Assembly (NCBI GenBank): GCA_964593795.1
Contig: CAZQJC010000200.1
Coordinates: forward strand, 13,597 to 77,596
DNA from: JAHFDS01 sp964593795
Lineage (GTDB): Bacteria; Myxococcota_A; Polyangia; JAHFDS01
Direction of reading: 5' to 3'
DNA length: 64,000 nucleotides
Made by a program: the position numbers and the translations under genes. The notes beneath the pieces are model-generated. The model was not told the origin of the DNA. It was given only the letters and a program-made list of their open reading frames with translations, and made no database searches. This document shows positions 53,913-62,724 of the stretch, in pieces. Within the stretch, counting starts at the first letter, position 1; each line of letters opens with the position of its first letter.

Positions 53913-55208
53913 GACGTCATCCGTCGCGCCGATCCCGCGCACCTCCAGCAGCGCGCTCCTGCCGACCTCGAGCTCCAGCACGACGAGCTCCAGCGGCGCG
54001 CCACCCGACAGCCTCGCGGAAGCCTGCTCCAGCGCGGTTGCCGCGCGCGCCATCGCGTCCCGCTGCCTCGCCGTCTGGGGCACGAGCGCATCGTCGCCGA
54101 GACGACCCACCCCGAGGGCGTCCAGCACGGCCCGGCGCAACCCCTCCAGCCCCTCGCCGCTGCGCGACGAGACCCCCAAGTCGCCAGGCTTCGCCGCGCG
54201 GCCCATCGGCAAGTCGCACTTCGCCCGGACCTCGAGGCGGGGCCCTCGCTGCGCGTCCACGAGGCGCGCTTCCTCGACGGTCACCGCGCACGTCCCGTCG
54301 ACCAGCACGAGCCGCAGGTCGGCGCCCTCCGCGCGCGCCCTTCCGAGCGCGATGCCCCGGCGCTCGAGCTCGTCCGCGGGTTCACCCTCGCCGGCCGTGT
54401 CCAGCAGCACGATCGGCTGGCCCTCCCAGACGACCTGTGCCTCGAGCACGTCGCGCGTGGTCCCCGGGCGTTCGCTCACCAGCGCGCGCTCGCGGCCCAG
54501 CAGCGCATTGAACAGGCTCGACTTCCCGGCGTTCGGCAGCCCCACGATCGCCACCTCGGCGCCGTCACGGCCCACTCGATAACCCTCGTGCCGCTTCACC
54601 GCGGCGGCGAGCCCGCCCGCGACGAGGTCGACTCTCGCCTGGAGCGCCGAACGGTCGAGCGGCGCGAGATCCTCCTCCGGAAAGTCCACGAAGGCGACGA
54701 CCTCAGCGAGCACCCCCAGGACCTCGGCGGCCATCCCTTCGAGCACTGCGTCCAGCGTCCCCGCAAGTCCCTCCTGGGCCAGGCGGGCGGCCGACGCCCC
54801 GCGCGCGGCGATGACCTCGGCCACCGCCTCCGCCTGCAGGAGCGACAGCCGCCCGGCCGCGAACGCTCGACGGGTGAACTCCCCTGGCTCCGCCGGCCTC
54901 GCGCCAGCAGCCTGTACGAGCGCCAGGAGCCGCTCGGTGGTGGCGTTCCCGCCATGCCCCTGCAGCTCGAGCACGTCCTCGCCCGTGTACGATCGCGGCG
55001 CTCGCATCAGGATCGCGAGCACCTCGTCCACCCGCGCCCCCTGCGCATCGATCGCGATGCACCGGCGCGCTCGGTGACTCTCCAGCGCCGGCGCGCCCCG
55101 GAGGACGGCCTCGGCGATCGCGGCGGCCCGCGCGCCGCTCACGCGAACGATTCCGATCGCCCCGCCGGCGGTGGCGATCGCCGCGATCGTGTCGTCGCGC
55201 GGGAGCAT
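53874..55208 (-). CDS. mnmE: tRNA modification GTPase MnmE
   Basis: The 444-residue protein has the N-terminal tetrahydrofolate-binding domain (DDTIAAIATAGGAIGIVRVSG, PGEFTRRAFAAGRLSL), the inserted G domain (P-loop GLPNAGKSSLFNALLG, GTTRD, DTAGEGE) and the C-terminal CIGK. With MnmG it modifies U34 of certain tRNAs. The G4 region is diverged (VRAKCDLP). It sits downstream of jag in the rpmH-rnpA-yidD-yidC-jag-mnmE order found at many origins. Confidence 0.95.
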   Translation of the reverse strand: MLPRDDTIAAIATAGGAIGIVRVSGARAAAIAEAVLRGAPALESHRARRCIAIDAQGARVDEVLAILMRAPRSYTGEDVLELQGHGGNATTERLLALVQAAGARPAEPGEFTRRAFAAGRLSLLQAEAVAEVIAARGASAARLAQEGLAGTLDAVLEGMAAEVLGVLAEVVAFVDFPEEDLAPLDRSALQARVDLVAGGLAAAVKRHEGYRVGRDGAEVAIVGLPNAGKSSLFNALLGRERALVSERPGTTRDVLEAQVVWEGQPIVLLDTAGEGEPADELERRGIALGRARAEGADLRLVLVDGTCAVTVEEARLVDAQRGPRLEVRAKCDLPMGRAAKPGDLGVSSRSGEGLEGLRRAVLDALGVGRLGDDALVPQTARQRDAMARAATALEQASARLSGGAPLELVVLELEVGRSALLEVRGIGATDDVLEVVFREFCIGK

Positions 55209-55225
55209 CCTCGCCGGGACGTGCG

Positions 55226-55711
55226 CTAGAGCGCCTCGTCGTCCGCGAGCTCTCCAGCCGGGTCGGGGATGATCACGAGACGACGCTGCATCCCCTCACC
55301 CTCGCTCTGCGTGCTCACGCCCGGGATCTCGGCGATCTCCATGTGGACGATACGCCGGTCGCTCGCGCTCATCGGCGCCATGTAGATGCGACGACCGCTT
55401 CGCTTGGCGTCCTCGGCGAGCCGGCGCGCCAGGGACCGGAGCGAGTCTGCCCGCCGACCCCGGTAGCCTTCGGCATCGACCACGATCGGGGCCGGCCCGA
55501 GCGCGTCGCGATAGACGACCTTGTTCACCAGGAACTGCAGGGCCTCCAGCGTCGCGCCCTGCTTGCCGATCACGAGCCCCGAATCGGGTCCCGCCACTTC
55601 GAGGAGGATCCGCTCCCCCTCGGCGCGCGCCGTCACCTTGGCCTCGAGGCCCGCCAGGTGGAGCAACTTCTCGAGCGCCTCGACCGCCTGGGTCTCCGCT
55701 GCCGTGCTCAT
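55226..55711 (-). CDS. jag: RNA-binding protein Jag/KhpB (KH-R3H)
   Basis: The 161-residue protein has a KH domain (GLVIGKQGATLEALQFLVNKVV) and an R3H-type C-terminal region (SLARRLAEDAKRSGRRIYMAPMSASDRRIVHMEI). No Jag-N domain is present. It likely binds small RNAs or mRNA, as KhpB does elsewhere. ATG at 55711 overlaps the yidC stop (ATGA). It ends with an acidic tail (GELADDEAL). Confidence 0.9.
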   Translation of the reverse strand: MSTAAETQAVEALEKLLHLAGLEAKVTARAEGERILLEVAGPDSGLVIGKQGATLEALQFLVNKVVYRDALGPAPIVVDAEGYRGRRADSLRSLARRLAEDAKRSGRRIYMAPMSASDRRIVHMEIAEIPGVSTQSEGEGMQRRLVIIPDPAGELADDEAL

Positions 55712-57381
55712 GTGGCTGCCTTCGCCTTGGCCGCTCGGGGCGCCTTGGGCTCGTTGCGGTTGTTCCAGAACTGGTGCGCCATCGTGAGCAGGGTATTGGT
55801 GAGGATGTAGACCGTCAAGCCAGCCGGGAACCACAGGGACATGAACGTGAACATCACCGGCATGATGTAGAGCAGCATCTTCTGTTGCTCGGAATCGGCG
55901 GGCTGCGGCGCCGTCTTCTGCTGGATGAACATGAACGCGCCCATCACGACCGGGATGACGAAGAACGGATCGGGCTGCGTCAGATCGTTGAGCCACAGGA
56001 ACCGCGAGTGGTACAGCTCCACGGCGTTGCCGAGCGTCGAGTAGAGCGCGAACCAGACGGGCATCTGGATCAGCATGGGCAGGCACCCCCCCAGTGGATT
56101 GATGCCCTTCTGCTTGTAGAGGGCCATCATCTCCTGGTTGAGGCGCGCCTTGTCGTCGCCGAATTGCTTCTTGAGGCGCTCGAGCTCCGGCTTGAGCCTC
56201 GCCATCGCCTTCATCGACCGCATGCTCTTCTGGGTGAAGGGCAGCGTGACGAGCTTGACCAGCACCGTGAGCAGGATGATCGCGATGCCCCAGTTGCCGA
56301 TCATGCGCTCGAAGAACAGCAGCATCTGCAGGAGCGCGCGCGAGATCGGCGAGAGCCACCCGTAGTTCACGGCATCGCCGAGCAACGGGTCGTGTCCGTC
56401 CGGCCGCAGCGCATCGAGGGCGCTGACGATCTTCGGTCCGGTGAACACCACGAAGCGCCGCGTCTCCGTCGCTCCGGCGCCGAGCGTGAGCGACTCTGCG
56501 AGGGCTGCCTCGAGGACGCCGCTCTCCCTGTCGACCGCACCCTCGCAACGCGCCTTGCCCGCCCCAACGGGGATCAGCGCCTCGATGAAGTACTTGTCCC
56601 CGAGCCCTGCCCAGTGCAGCTCCTCGGCCCGCTGGAAGGGACCTTCTGCGAGCTTGTCAGGCGGCGCCTCTTCGAGCTTGCCCTTGGCGTGGCACATCAC
56701 CGCCCGCACGTTCGGCGGCGGTTGCATGAACCCGCCCGAGCTCGACTCCCCCGTCGCGAGCCCGTACAGGGAGGTGCGCAGCGGCAGCGTCACGGACGCG
56801 TCGCTCTTGTTCCGCACGACGACCTCGAGGCCGAGGGCGAACTGCTCGGGGAGCGCGCTCACCTTCTTCTCCACGCGAACGCGGTCGTTCTCCCAGGCCC
56901 ACACGACCTCGCGATCGGTCGTCCGGACCGGCCTCATCTCGAGCTCGGCGGGGATCCCGACCGCGTTGCCCGGGAAGCTCGTGCGCAGCGGCCGATTCTT
57001 CTTGGCGTGCGTCGAGACGAGATCGAGCGGGACGGCGTGCTTGCCACGTGGCCGGTCGTCGTACTGTCGGTTCTTGAGGATGACCGAGGAAAGACCGCCT
57101 TCGTGGCTGGAGACCTCGACCCGCATCGCGGCGGTCTCGAGCACCGCCCGCTCCTCGGCGACGCGCGGCGCGACGGGGCCGGAAGGCGTCGCGGTGGGCG
57201 CAGAAGCCGCACTCGGCCTGACCGGTTCGGACGCGCCCCCATCGGCAGCGCGAGGCGCGGCCGCAGGCGTAGGTGCTGGCGGCACGGGCGCCGGCGCCGG
57301 CATGAAGTAATTCGAGAAGATCACGTAGATCGCACCACACAGGGCGATCGTGAGGATGACGCGCTGGGTCTCCGACTTCAT
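55708..57381 (-). CDS. yidC: Membrane protein insertase YidC
   Basis: The 557-residue protein has an N-terminal membrane helix (RVILTIALCGAIYVIFSNYF), a Pro/Ala-rich linker, a large periplasmic P1 domain (~90-335) and the conserved C-terminal insertase core (NWGIAIILLTVLVKLVTLPFTQKSMRSMKAM, NPLGGCLPMLIQMPVWFALY, FMSLWFPAGLTVYILTN). It inserts inner-membrane proteins with or without Sec. ATG at 57381 overlaps the yidD stop region. Confidence 0.96.
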   Translation of the reverse strand: MKSETQRVILTIALCGAIYVIFSNYFMPAPAPVPPAPTPAAAPRAADGGASEPVRPSAASAPTATPSGPVAPRVAEERAVLETAAMRVEVSSHEGGLSSVILKNRQYDDRPRGKHAVPLDLVSTHAKKNRPLRTSFPGNAVGIPAELEMRPVRTTDREVVWAWENDRVRVEKKVSALPEQFALGLEVVVRNKSDASVTLPLRTSLYGLATGESSSGGFMQPPPNVRAVMCHAKGKLEEAPPDKLAEGPFQRAEELHWAGLGDKYFIEALIPVGAGKARCEGAVDRESGVLEAALAESLTLGAGATETRRFVVFTGPKIVSALDALRPDGHDPLLGDAVNYGWLSPISRALLQMLLFFERMIGNWGIAIILLTVLVKLVTLPFTQKSMRSMKAMARLKPELERLKKQFGDDKARLNQEMMALYKQKGINPLGGCLPMLIQMPVWFALYSTLGNAVELYHSRFLWLNDLTQPDPFFVIPVVMGAFMFIQQKTAPQPADSEQQKMLLYIMPVMFTFMSLWFPAGLTVYILTNTLLTMAHQFWNNRNEPKAPRAAKAKAAT

Positions 57382-57632
57382 GCGGCGTCCTTTGGTGCTG
57401 GTACGGGATCCTCGCCATACCCACCGAGGGGATGGCAACGACCGAGCCTTCTTAGCGCGAGGCCGAGGCCGCGCAAGGGTCCGTGGGTCAGGAGCGCCTC
57501 ACGCGCGTACGCGCTACAGCTCGGGTGGAATCGACACCCGCCTCCCTGGGCATGCAGCACCGGTGAGAGCAGGCGCCGATAGATCTCGACGAGAAGAACC
57601 AGCAAAAGGACGAGCAGCCGGCCCGGTATCAT
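57378..57632 (-). CDS. yidD: Membrane protein insertion efficiency factor YidD
   Basis: The 84-residue protein shows LVLLVEIYRRLLSPVLHAQGGGCRFHPSCSAYAREALLTHG and RRLGRCHPLGGYGEDPVP, the YidD hallmarks with the three conserved cysteines and an N-terminal amphipathic/hydrophobic helix. It aids YidC-dependent insertion. ATG at 57632 overlaps the rnpA stop (ATGA). Confidence 0.94.
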   Translation of the reverse strand: MIPGRLLVLLLVLLVEIYRRLLSPVLHAQGGGCRFHPSCSAYAREALLTHGPLRGLGLALRRLGRCHPLGGYGEDPVPAPKDAA

Positions 57633-57982
57633 GTGCTTCGCACCCGACGCAGCAAGCCTCGCAGCTCCTCGGCGATCTCGCCCAGGGTGGCGTCCCTGGC
57701 TGCGGCGCGGGCGACGACCACGACGTCGAGGCCCGTTGGCCACGCGGCGCGCTCCCTCCGGAACGCTTCGCGCACCAGGCGACGGATGCGGTTGCGCTGC
57801 ACGGCATTGCCGACACGGCGGCTCACCGTGATCCCGAGGCGCACGTCCCCATCGTCCTCGCGTCGGCACGAGAGCATGATGAACCGGAAACTCGAGACGC
57901 GCCGCCCGGCGGATTGGACTTCCAGGAACTGCGCCCGCTTTCGCAGGCGTGCCTGGCGCGGGAACCGTGCGTCTGCTGCCAT
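57629..57982 (-). CDS. rnpA: Ribonuclease P protein component
   Basis: The 117-residue basic protein has FPRQARLRKRAQFLEV, LGITVSRRVGNAVQRNRIRRLVREAFRRE (the RNR signature) and DVVVVARAAA. It is the protein cofactor of RNase P in tRNA 5' maturation. ATG at 57982 is chosen, 32 bases after the rpmH stop. Confidence 0.93.
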   Translation of the reverse strand: MAADARFPRQARLRKRAQFLEVQSAGRRVSSFRFIMLSCRREDDGDVRLGITVSRRVGNAVQRNRIRRLVREAFRRERAAWPTGLDVVVVARAAARDATLGEIAEELRGLLRRVRST

Positions 57983-58014
57983 CGGGCGCAGCGCGCAGGG
58001 CGCGCCTCGAGCGC

Positions 58015-58164
58015 CTACTTCTTGGCGCTCGTCACCGCGAGGCGCTTGCGGCCCTTGGCGCGGCGACGCTTGATCACCTTGCGACCGTTCTTGGTCCGCA
58101 TCCGCTTGCGGAATCCGTGCGTGCGCTGACGGCGCTTGCGGTGTGGCTGATACGTACGCTTCAC
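58015..58164 (-). CDS. rpmH: 50S ribosomal protein L34
   Basis: A 49-residue basic protein, VKRTYQPHRKRRQRTHGFRK at its start and GRKRLAVTSAKK at its end, is the complete L34. It starts with GTG at 58164, preceded by a strong GGAGGAG ribosome site 5 bases upstream. It is first of the rpmH-rnpA-yidD-yidC-jag-mnmE group and diverges from dnaA. Confidence 0.96.
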   Translation of the reverse strand: MKRTYQPHRKRRQRTHGFRKRMRTKNGRKVIKRRRAKGRKRLAVTSAKK

Positions 58165-58678
58165 GAAGCTCCTCCGACTGGGCCGGTACCCACACCTCGG
58201 GTCCGGAAAGGGTTCGTGGGATACCAGGGGGCATCACCGGTGTCAAGGCGCGATCGAAGGAACCGGAGGCCGTTCGGCGCCCACCGGATCCGTGTCCCGG
58301 GAGCCATTCGGATCCCCGGATGAAATGCGCTGAGCCTTGTGGCAGAGGACCTTCCGCGCGCGGTCCGACGCACTCCGTCGGAGATCCCGCCTCGGCTCGG
58401 CGGATCCAGAATTCATCCACAGTTACCGCACCTTGCTGAACCACGCGGCTTGGGGGCTCGAGTCGAGCCTCCGGCCCCTGTCATCCTCCACCCACGAAAT
58501 GCTCGCGGATCCGGCCCGGTTCTCCCGCCGAGGACGGAAGGTCCTTGCCAAGGTTTCTGACGCTTTGCTATCGAACCTGTACGTCACGACGGCGTGACGC
58601 CAGGGGACGGTTTTCTTAACAGCGCAGTTCGGATGGCCAGGGTTGCCGTTGCGGCTCTGGGGGGGGACGACTTCGCTC
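58165..58678. other. rpmH-dnaA divergent intergenic region
   Basis: No gene is seen in these 514 bases. A near-consensus DnaA box (TCATCCACA at 58413-58421, one mismatch to TTATCCACA) lies ~260 bases upstream of dnaA and could serve dnaA autoregulation or origin function. The divergence of rpmH and dnaA operons implies promoters for both, but no clear core promoter was identified. Confidence 0.55.
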
Positions 58679-60034
58679 ATGACTGGCGTTTGGCAGACTG
58701 CGGTCCGCTCGCTCGAGCACGACCTCAGCCCGCATACGTTCGATGCTTGGATCCGACCGGCCGAGCTCCTTCGCGAGGAGGGCACCCGGATCGTGGTCCG
58801 TGTGCCGAGCCGCTTCCACAAGGACTGGCTCGAGGATCACTTTCTCTCGCAGCTGCGCGACCGGATGCGCGCTGCGACCAACCAGGATTACGACGTCGTC
58901 TTCGAGGTGGACGGCACGCGTCACCTACCCGGTGAGACGGGAGCCGGGGAACTGACCGCAGCGGTCACCATCCCCTCTCCATCGACCAGCGAGGAGCTCG
59001 CTCCGCTCGGGTGCGTGCTCAACCCGAGGTACGTGTTCGACACGTTCGTGCCCGGACCCTCGAACAGCCTCGCCTTCACCGCCGCTCGCCGCGTCGCCGA
59101 GTGCCCGGCAGAGCGCTTCAACCCCGTCCTCATCTACGGGGAAAGCGGCCTCGGCAAGACGCACCTGCTCCACGCCATCTGCAACGAGCTGCGCCAGAGC
59201 CGCCCGGGCTTCCGGATCTGTTTCATCTCCTGCGAGCGGTTCCTCAACGACTACATCACGAGCCTCCGCTCGCGCTCGGAGGAGGCCTTCCGCCGGCGCT
59301 ACCGCGAAGAGCCCGACATCCTGCTCGTCGATGACATCCAGATCCTCGCGGGGAAGGAGGGCATGCAGAACGAGTTCTTCTGGACGTTCAACGCCCTCTT
59401 CGAGGGCCACAAACAGATCGTCCTTACGTCGGATCGGCCTCCGTCCGAGATCCCGGACATCCCCGAGCGTCTCCGCTCGCGCTTCTCCTGGGGCCTGCAG
59501 GCCGACGTCGGCTTGCCCGACTTCGAGACCCGCGTGGCCATCCTCAAGCGCAAGGCGGAGCTCGAGAACATCACCCTGCCCGACGAGGTCTTGCAGCTGC
59601 TCGCGGCCACCTTCCGCCGCAGCGTGCGCGAGATGGAGAGCGCTCTCATCCGGCTCGCGATGGTCTCGTCGGTCGATGACCGACCCATCACGCGAGAGCT
59701 CGCCGAGTCCAGGCTCCGCGAGATCACCGTACGCCAGACCGAGCGCATCTCGATCGACGCCGTCCTCAAGCACGTCGCCGAGTACTTCGGCTGCAAGGTG
59801 CCGGACCTCAAGAGCCCTCGCCGTCACGCGCAGATCACGAAGCCACGCGCGGTCGCGATGTACCTCTGCTGCAAGCTGACGGGCTGTAGCCTGCCCGAGA
59901 TCGGGCGCGGCTTCGGCGGCAAGCACCACACGACCGTCCTCGCCTCCCGCGACAAGATCGCGGCGCAGGTGGACTCGAATCGCGTCCTGCGCCACGAGCT
60001 CGAGGCCATCGAGCGCCGCATCCAGGAAGTCTGA
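58679..60034 (+). CDS. dnaA: Chromosomal replication initiator DnaA
   Basis: The 451-residue protein has domain I (SLEHDLSPHTFDAWIRP), the start of domain III (LNPRYVFDTFVPGPSNSLA), Walker A (GESGLGKTHLLHAI), Walker B (DILLVDDIQILAGKE), sensor/box regions (SRFSWGLQADV) and the C-terminal DNA-binding domain with the DnaA signature (GCSLPEIGRGFGGKHHTTVL). ATG at 58679 follows a GGGGGGA ribosome site. It heads the dnaA-dnaN-recF-gyrB group. Confidence 0.97.
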   Translation: MTGVWQTAVRSLEHDLSPHTFDAWIRPAELLREEGTRIVVRVPSRFHKDWLEDHFLSQLRDRMRAATNQDYDVVFEVDGTRHLPGETGAGELTAAVTIPSPSTSEELAPLGCVLNPRYVFDTFVPGPSNSLAFTAARRVAECPAERFNPVLIYGESGLGKTHLLHAICNELRQSRPGFRICFISCERFLNDYITSLRSRSEEAFRRRYREEPDILLVDDIQILAGKEGMQNEFFWTFNALFEGHKQIVLTSDRPPSEIPDIPERLRSRFSWGLQADVGLPDFETRVAILKRKAELENITLPDEVLQLLAATFRRSVREMESALIRLAMVSSVDDRPITRELAESRLREITVRQTERISIDAVLKHVAEYFGCKVPDLKSPRRHAQITKPRAVAMYLCCKLTGCSLPEIGRGFGGKHHTTVLASRDKIAAQVDSNRVLRHELEAIERRIQEV

Positions 60035-60382
60035 GCCGCGATCTCGACCGAGCACCCACCACCCGGCATCGAATCTCTGTTCGCGAGCCTTCGTCGCTAG
60101 GCGGATGTGTGTTCGCTGGGACCTGTGTACAACTATGTGGGAAAGCCTGCGATCTAGCGTTCACCTAGCCTGTGGACACACCTGACGTCCGATTCACTCA
60201 CTCTCTCCCACATCGAACCCCGACGCTTCTGCACAGGCATTCCGTTCGAGAAAACAGTCGGTTGAGGTAGTCATCCACCAGTTCACAGCAAGAAGAAGAG
60301 GAAGATCTTATCTGTATAGATATCTCTTCTCTTCTCTTCGGCAGGGTACCCGCTAGACTTCGTCCGCCACGGAGGGGGGTCA
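60035..60382. other. dnaA-dnaN intergenic region, candidate oriC
   Basis: These 348 non-coding bases are noticeably richer in A/T than the flanks. An A/T-rich, purine-then-pyrimidine tract lies at about 60285-60340 (around CTTATCTGTATAGATATCTC), a plausible unwinding element. DnaA-box-like words with one or two mismatches include TGTGGACAC (60171-60179), TGTGTACAA (60124-60132), TGTGGGAAA (60136-60144) and TCATCCACC (60271-60279). Confidence 0.5.
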
Positions 60383-61495
60383 ATGGAGTTTCGAATCTCG
60401 AAGAGCGAGTTTCTCAGCGGCCTGGGTCTCGCTCATGGCATCGCTGACAGGAAGAGCACGTTGCCGATCCTCGCCAACGTGCTCCTCAGGACAGAAGGCG
60501 ACGGAACGTTGCTCGTGGCAGCGACCGACCTCACCGTGTCCGTGACAGCAGAGCTCAAGGCCAAGGTCGAGACCGAGGGTGGGTTGACGCTCGGAGCGCG
60601 CCACCTCTTCGACATCGTACGGAGCGCGCCCGAGGACGAGCTGCGCATCCGTCGAACCGAGAACCAGTGGGCCGAGGTCAAGAGCGGTCGGGCCCAGTAC
60701 AAGCTGGTAGGCCTGGCAGATCGAGACTTCCCGAAGCTGCCGAACCACCGCGAGGTCACGTTCTCGAAGCTGCCCGTCGAGGCCTTCTCCGAGATGATCG
60801 CCAAGACGATCTTCTCCGTGTCCTCGGATGAGACGCGCTACCACCTCAACGGTGTGCTCCTCGAGAGCGACGGTGAGATCCTCCGGATGGTCTCCACGGA
60901 CGGGCACCGGCTTTCCAAGATCGAGCGGAAGCTCCCGGGCTTCCCGAAGCTGGACCAGGGCGTCATCCTGCCGCGCAAGGGACTCGCCGAGATCGCCCGG
61001 GCCCTCGATGCCGCGAGCGGCGAGTGCGAGCTCGCAATCCACAGACCCTACGCCTTCGTGAAGGTGGGAAACGCGGTCCTGTCGGCCAAGCTGGTCGAGG
61101 CGCAGTTCCCGCCCTACCAGCAGGTCATCCCGAAGGCCAGCGAGCGCCAGGCGATGGTGGATCGTGCGAAGCTGGTCGAGGCGCTGCAGCGCGTGGCGAT
61201 CCTGGCGTCGGAAAAGACCTCTGGGGTGCGCCTCCGGTTCGATGGCGACGCGCTCGAGCTGGTCAGCGACAACCCGGACCTCGGCGAGGCGCGCGAGGAG
61301 ATCGCGGTCGACTACCGGGGCAAGGCGGTCACGATCAGCTTCAACGCACGCTATCTGACCGAGCTGCTGATCCGCATGGGCGACGCGGAGATCGAGATGT
61401 CCCTTGGCGGAGAGCTCGACCCCTGCATCCTGCGCGGCAAGGCCGAGCGCACCGACGGCAGCTACCTCGGTGTCATCATGCCGATGAGGACCTGA
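60383..61495 (+). CDS. dnaN: DNA polymerase III beta sliding clamp
   Basis: The 370-residue protein follows DnaN throughout: MEFRISKSEFLSGLGLAHGI, LPILANVLL, DETRYHLNGVLLE, VSTDGHRLSKIE and the C-terminal YLGVIMPMRT. It forms the ring clamp for Pol III. ATG at 60383 follows a GGAGGGGGG ribosome site. recF starts just downstream. Confidence 0.97.
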   Translation: MEFRISKSEFLSGLGLAHGIADRKSTLPILANVLLRTEGDGTLLVAATDLTVSVTAELKAKVETEGGLTLGARHLFDIVRSAPEDELRIRRTENQWAEVKSGRAQYKLVGLADRDFPKLPNHREVTFSKLPVEAFSEMIAKTIFSVSSDETRYHLNGVLLESDGEILRMVSTDGHRLSKIERKLPGFPKLDQGVILPRKGLAEIARALDAASGECELAIHRPYAFVKVGNAVLSAKLVEAQFPPYQQVIPKASERQAMVDRAKLVEALQRVAILASEKTSGVRLRFDGDALELVSDNPDLGEAREEIAVDYRGKAVTISFNARYLTELLIRMGDAEIEMSLGGELDPCILRGKAERTDGSYLGVIMPMRT

Positions 61496-61500
61496 GATCC

Positions 61501-62595
61501 CTGCGGCTCGAGCGACTGACCGCGACCCACTTCAGGAATCTCGCGAGGGTCGAGCTCGAGTTCGATCCGGGGATCACGGTCCTGCACGGCGAGAACGGGC
61601 AGGGAAAGACCAACCTGCTCGAAGCGGTCTACGTGCTCGGAACGCTGCGCTCGTTCCGGGCCAGCCGCACCGATGAGCTCATCGCCCATGACGCGTCCGA
61701 GGCGAGGCTCGAGGCCACGGCCGAGCGCGCGGGGCTCCATTCCAGGCTCGCGGTCGTCCTGCGCGCCCAAGGCCGTCAGGCGCGCATGGACGGCAAGCTC
61801 GTTCGCTCAGCTCAAGCTTGGTTCGGCGCGCTCTCGGTGGTTCTCTTCGCGCCGGAGCATCTCGCGCTCGTGCGCGGAAGCCCGGCGGCCCGGCGGCAGT
61901 TCCTGGACCGCGCCACGTTCGCGCTGGCGCCTGATCACCTCGCGGCGCTCGTGGACTACCAGCGCACCCTGCGCAGCCGGAACGCGGTGCTGCGCGACCG
62001 CCCCCGAGACGCGGAGGCCCTGCTCGTGGTCTACGACGAGCGCCTGGCGAGTCTGGGGATGCGGCTCGTCGGTGGTCGCCAGAGGACGCTGGATGCGCTC
62101 CGCCCGCACGCGCAGGCGGCCTGGGAGGAGCTCGGTGCGGGGTCCGAGCTCGAGCTCTCCTATCGCGCGGCTGCGGCCTCGCAAGACGAGCTGCAGGCGA
62201 ACCTCGCGGCGGCACGTGCCAGGGACGTCGCGCGTCGCGTGACCACCGTCGGCCCACACATGGACGATCTGGAGGCCGCGCTCGACGGTCGCGCGGCCTC
62301 TCTGTTCGCCTCGCAGGGTCAGGCTCGCGCGGTGGTGCTCGCGCTGAAGATCGCCGAGATACGCCGCCTCCGCGCGGCCCTCGGTGATGCGCCCGTGCTG
62401 CTGCTCGACGACGTCTCCTCGGAGCTCGATCGGAAGAGGAGCCGTCAGCTGTTCGAGCACGTCCGCGCCGTGGGGTGCCAGACCCTCGTGACCACGACGC
62501 GACCGGAGCACCTCGAGATGCCTGAAAAACCCTCGCTGTTCCAGGTGGTTGCGGGCTCCATCGGGCGGTCGGTTTTTGTTGCGGGACCGGGGTGA
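61501..62595 (+). CDS. recF: DNA replication and repair protein RecF
   Basis: The 364-residue SMC-like ATPase has RLTATHFRNLARVELEFDPGITVLHGENGQGKTNLLEAVYVLG (Walker A), GPHMDDLEA, SQGQARAVVLALKIAE (signature) and PVLLLDDVSSELD (Walker B). It loads RecA at gaps with RecOR. No ATG, GTG or TTG lies in frame near the expected start. CTG at 61501 would give MRLERLTATHFRNL, matching the family start, with GAGGA 10 bases upstream. CTG at 61492 overlapping the dnaN stop is an alternative. Confidence 0.93.
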   Translation: MRLERLTATHFRNLARVELEFDPGITVLHGENGQGKTNLLEAVYVLGTLRSFRASRTDELIAHDASEARLEATAERAGLHSRLAVVLRAQGRQARMDGKLVRSAQAWFGALSVVLFAPEHLALVRGSPAARRQFLDRATFALAPDHLAALVDYQRTLRSRNAVLRDRPRDAEALLVVYDERLASLGMRLVGGRQRTLDALRPHAQAAWEELGAGSELELSYRAAAASQDELQANLAAARARDVARRVTTVGPHMDDLEAALDGRAASLFASQGQARAVVLALKIAEIRRLRAALGDAPVLLLDDVSSELDRKRSRQLFEHVRAVGCQTLVTTTRPEHLEMPEKPSLFQVVAGSIGRSVFVAGPG

Positions 62596-62724
62596 GCGTG
62601 ATACTCGTACAAGGTCCATCGCTCGCCCGTTCTGCCTGTAATGTCCGGTAGTTCGGCGCGCCTGCGCGGGTGCCCACCAGCAGCGCTCTGAACAGCGTCG
62701 GGGGGCCACCCGGGAAAGCCAGCC

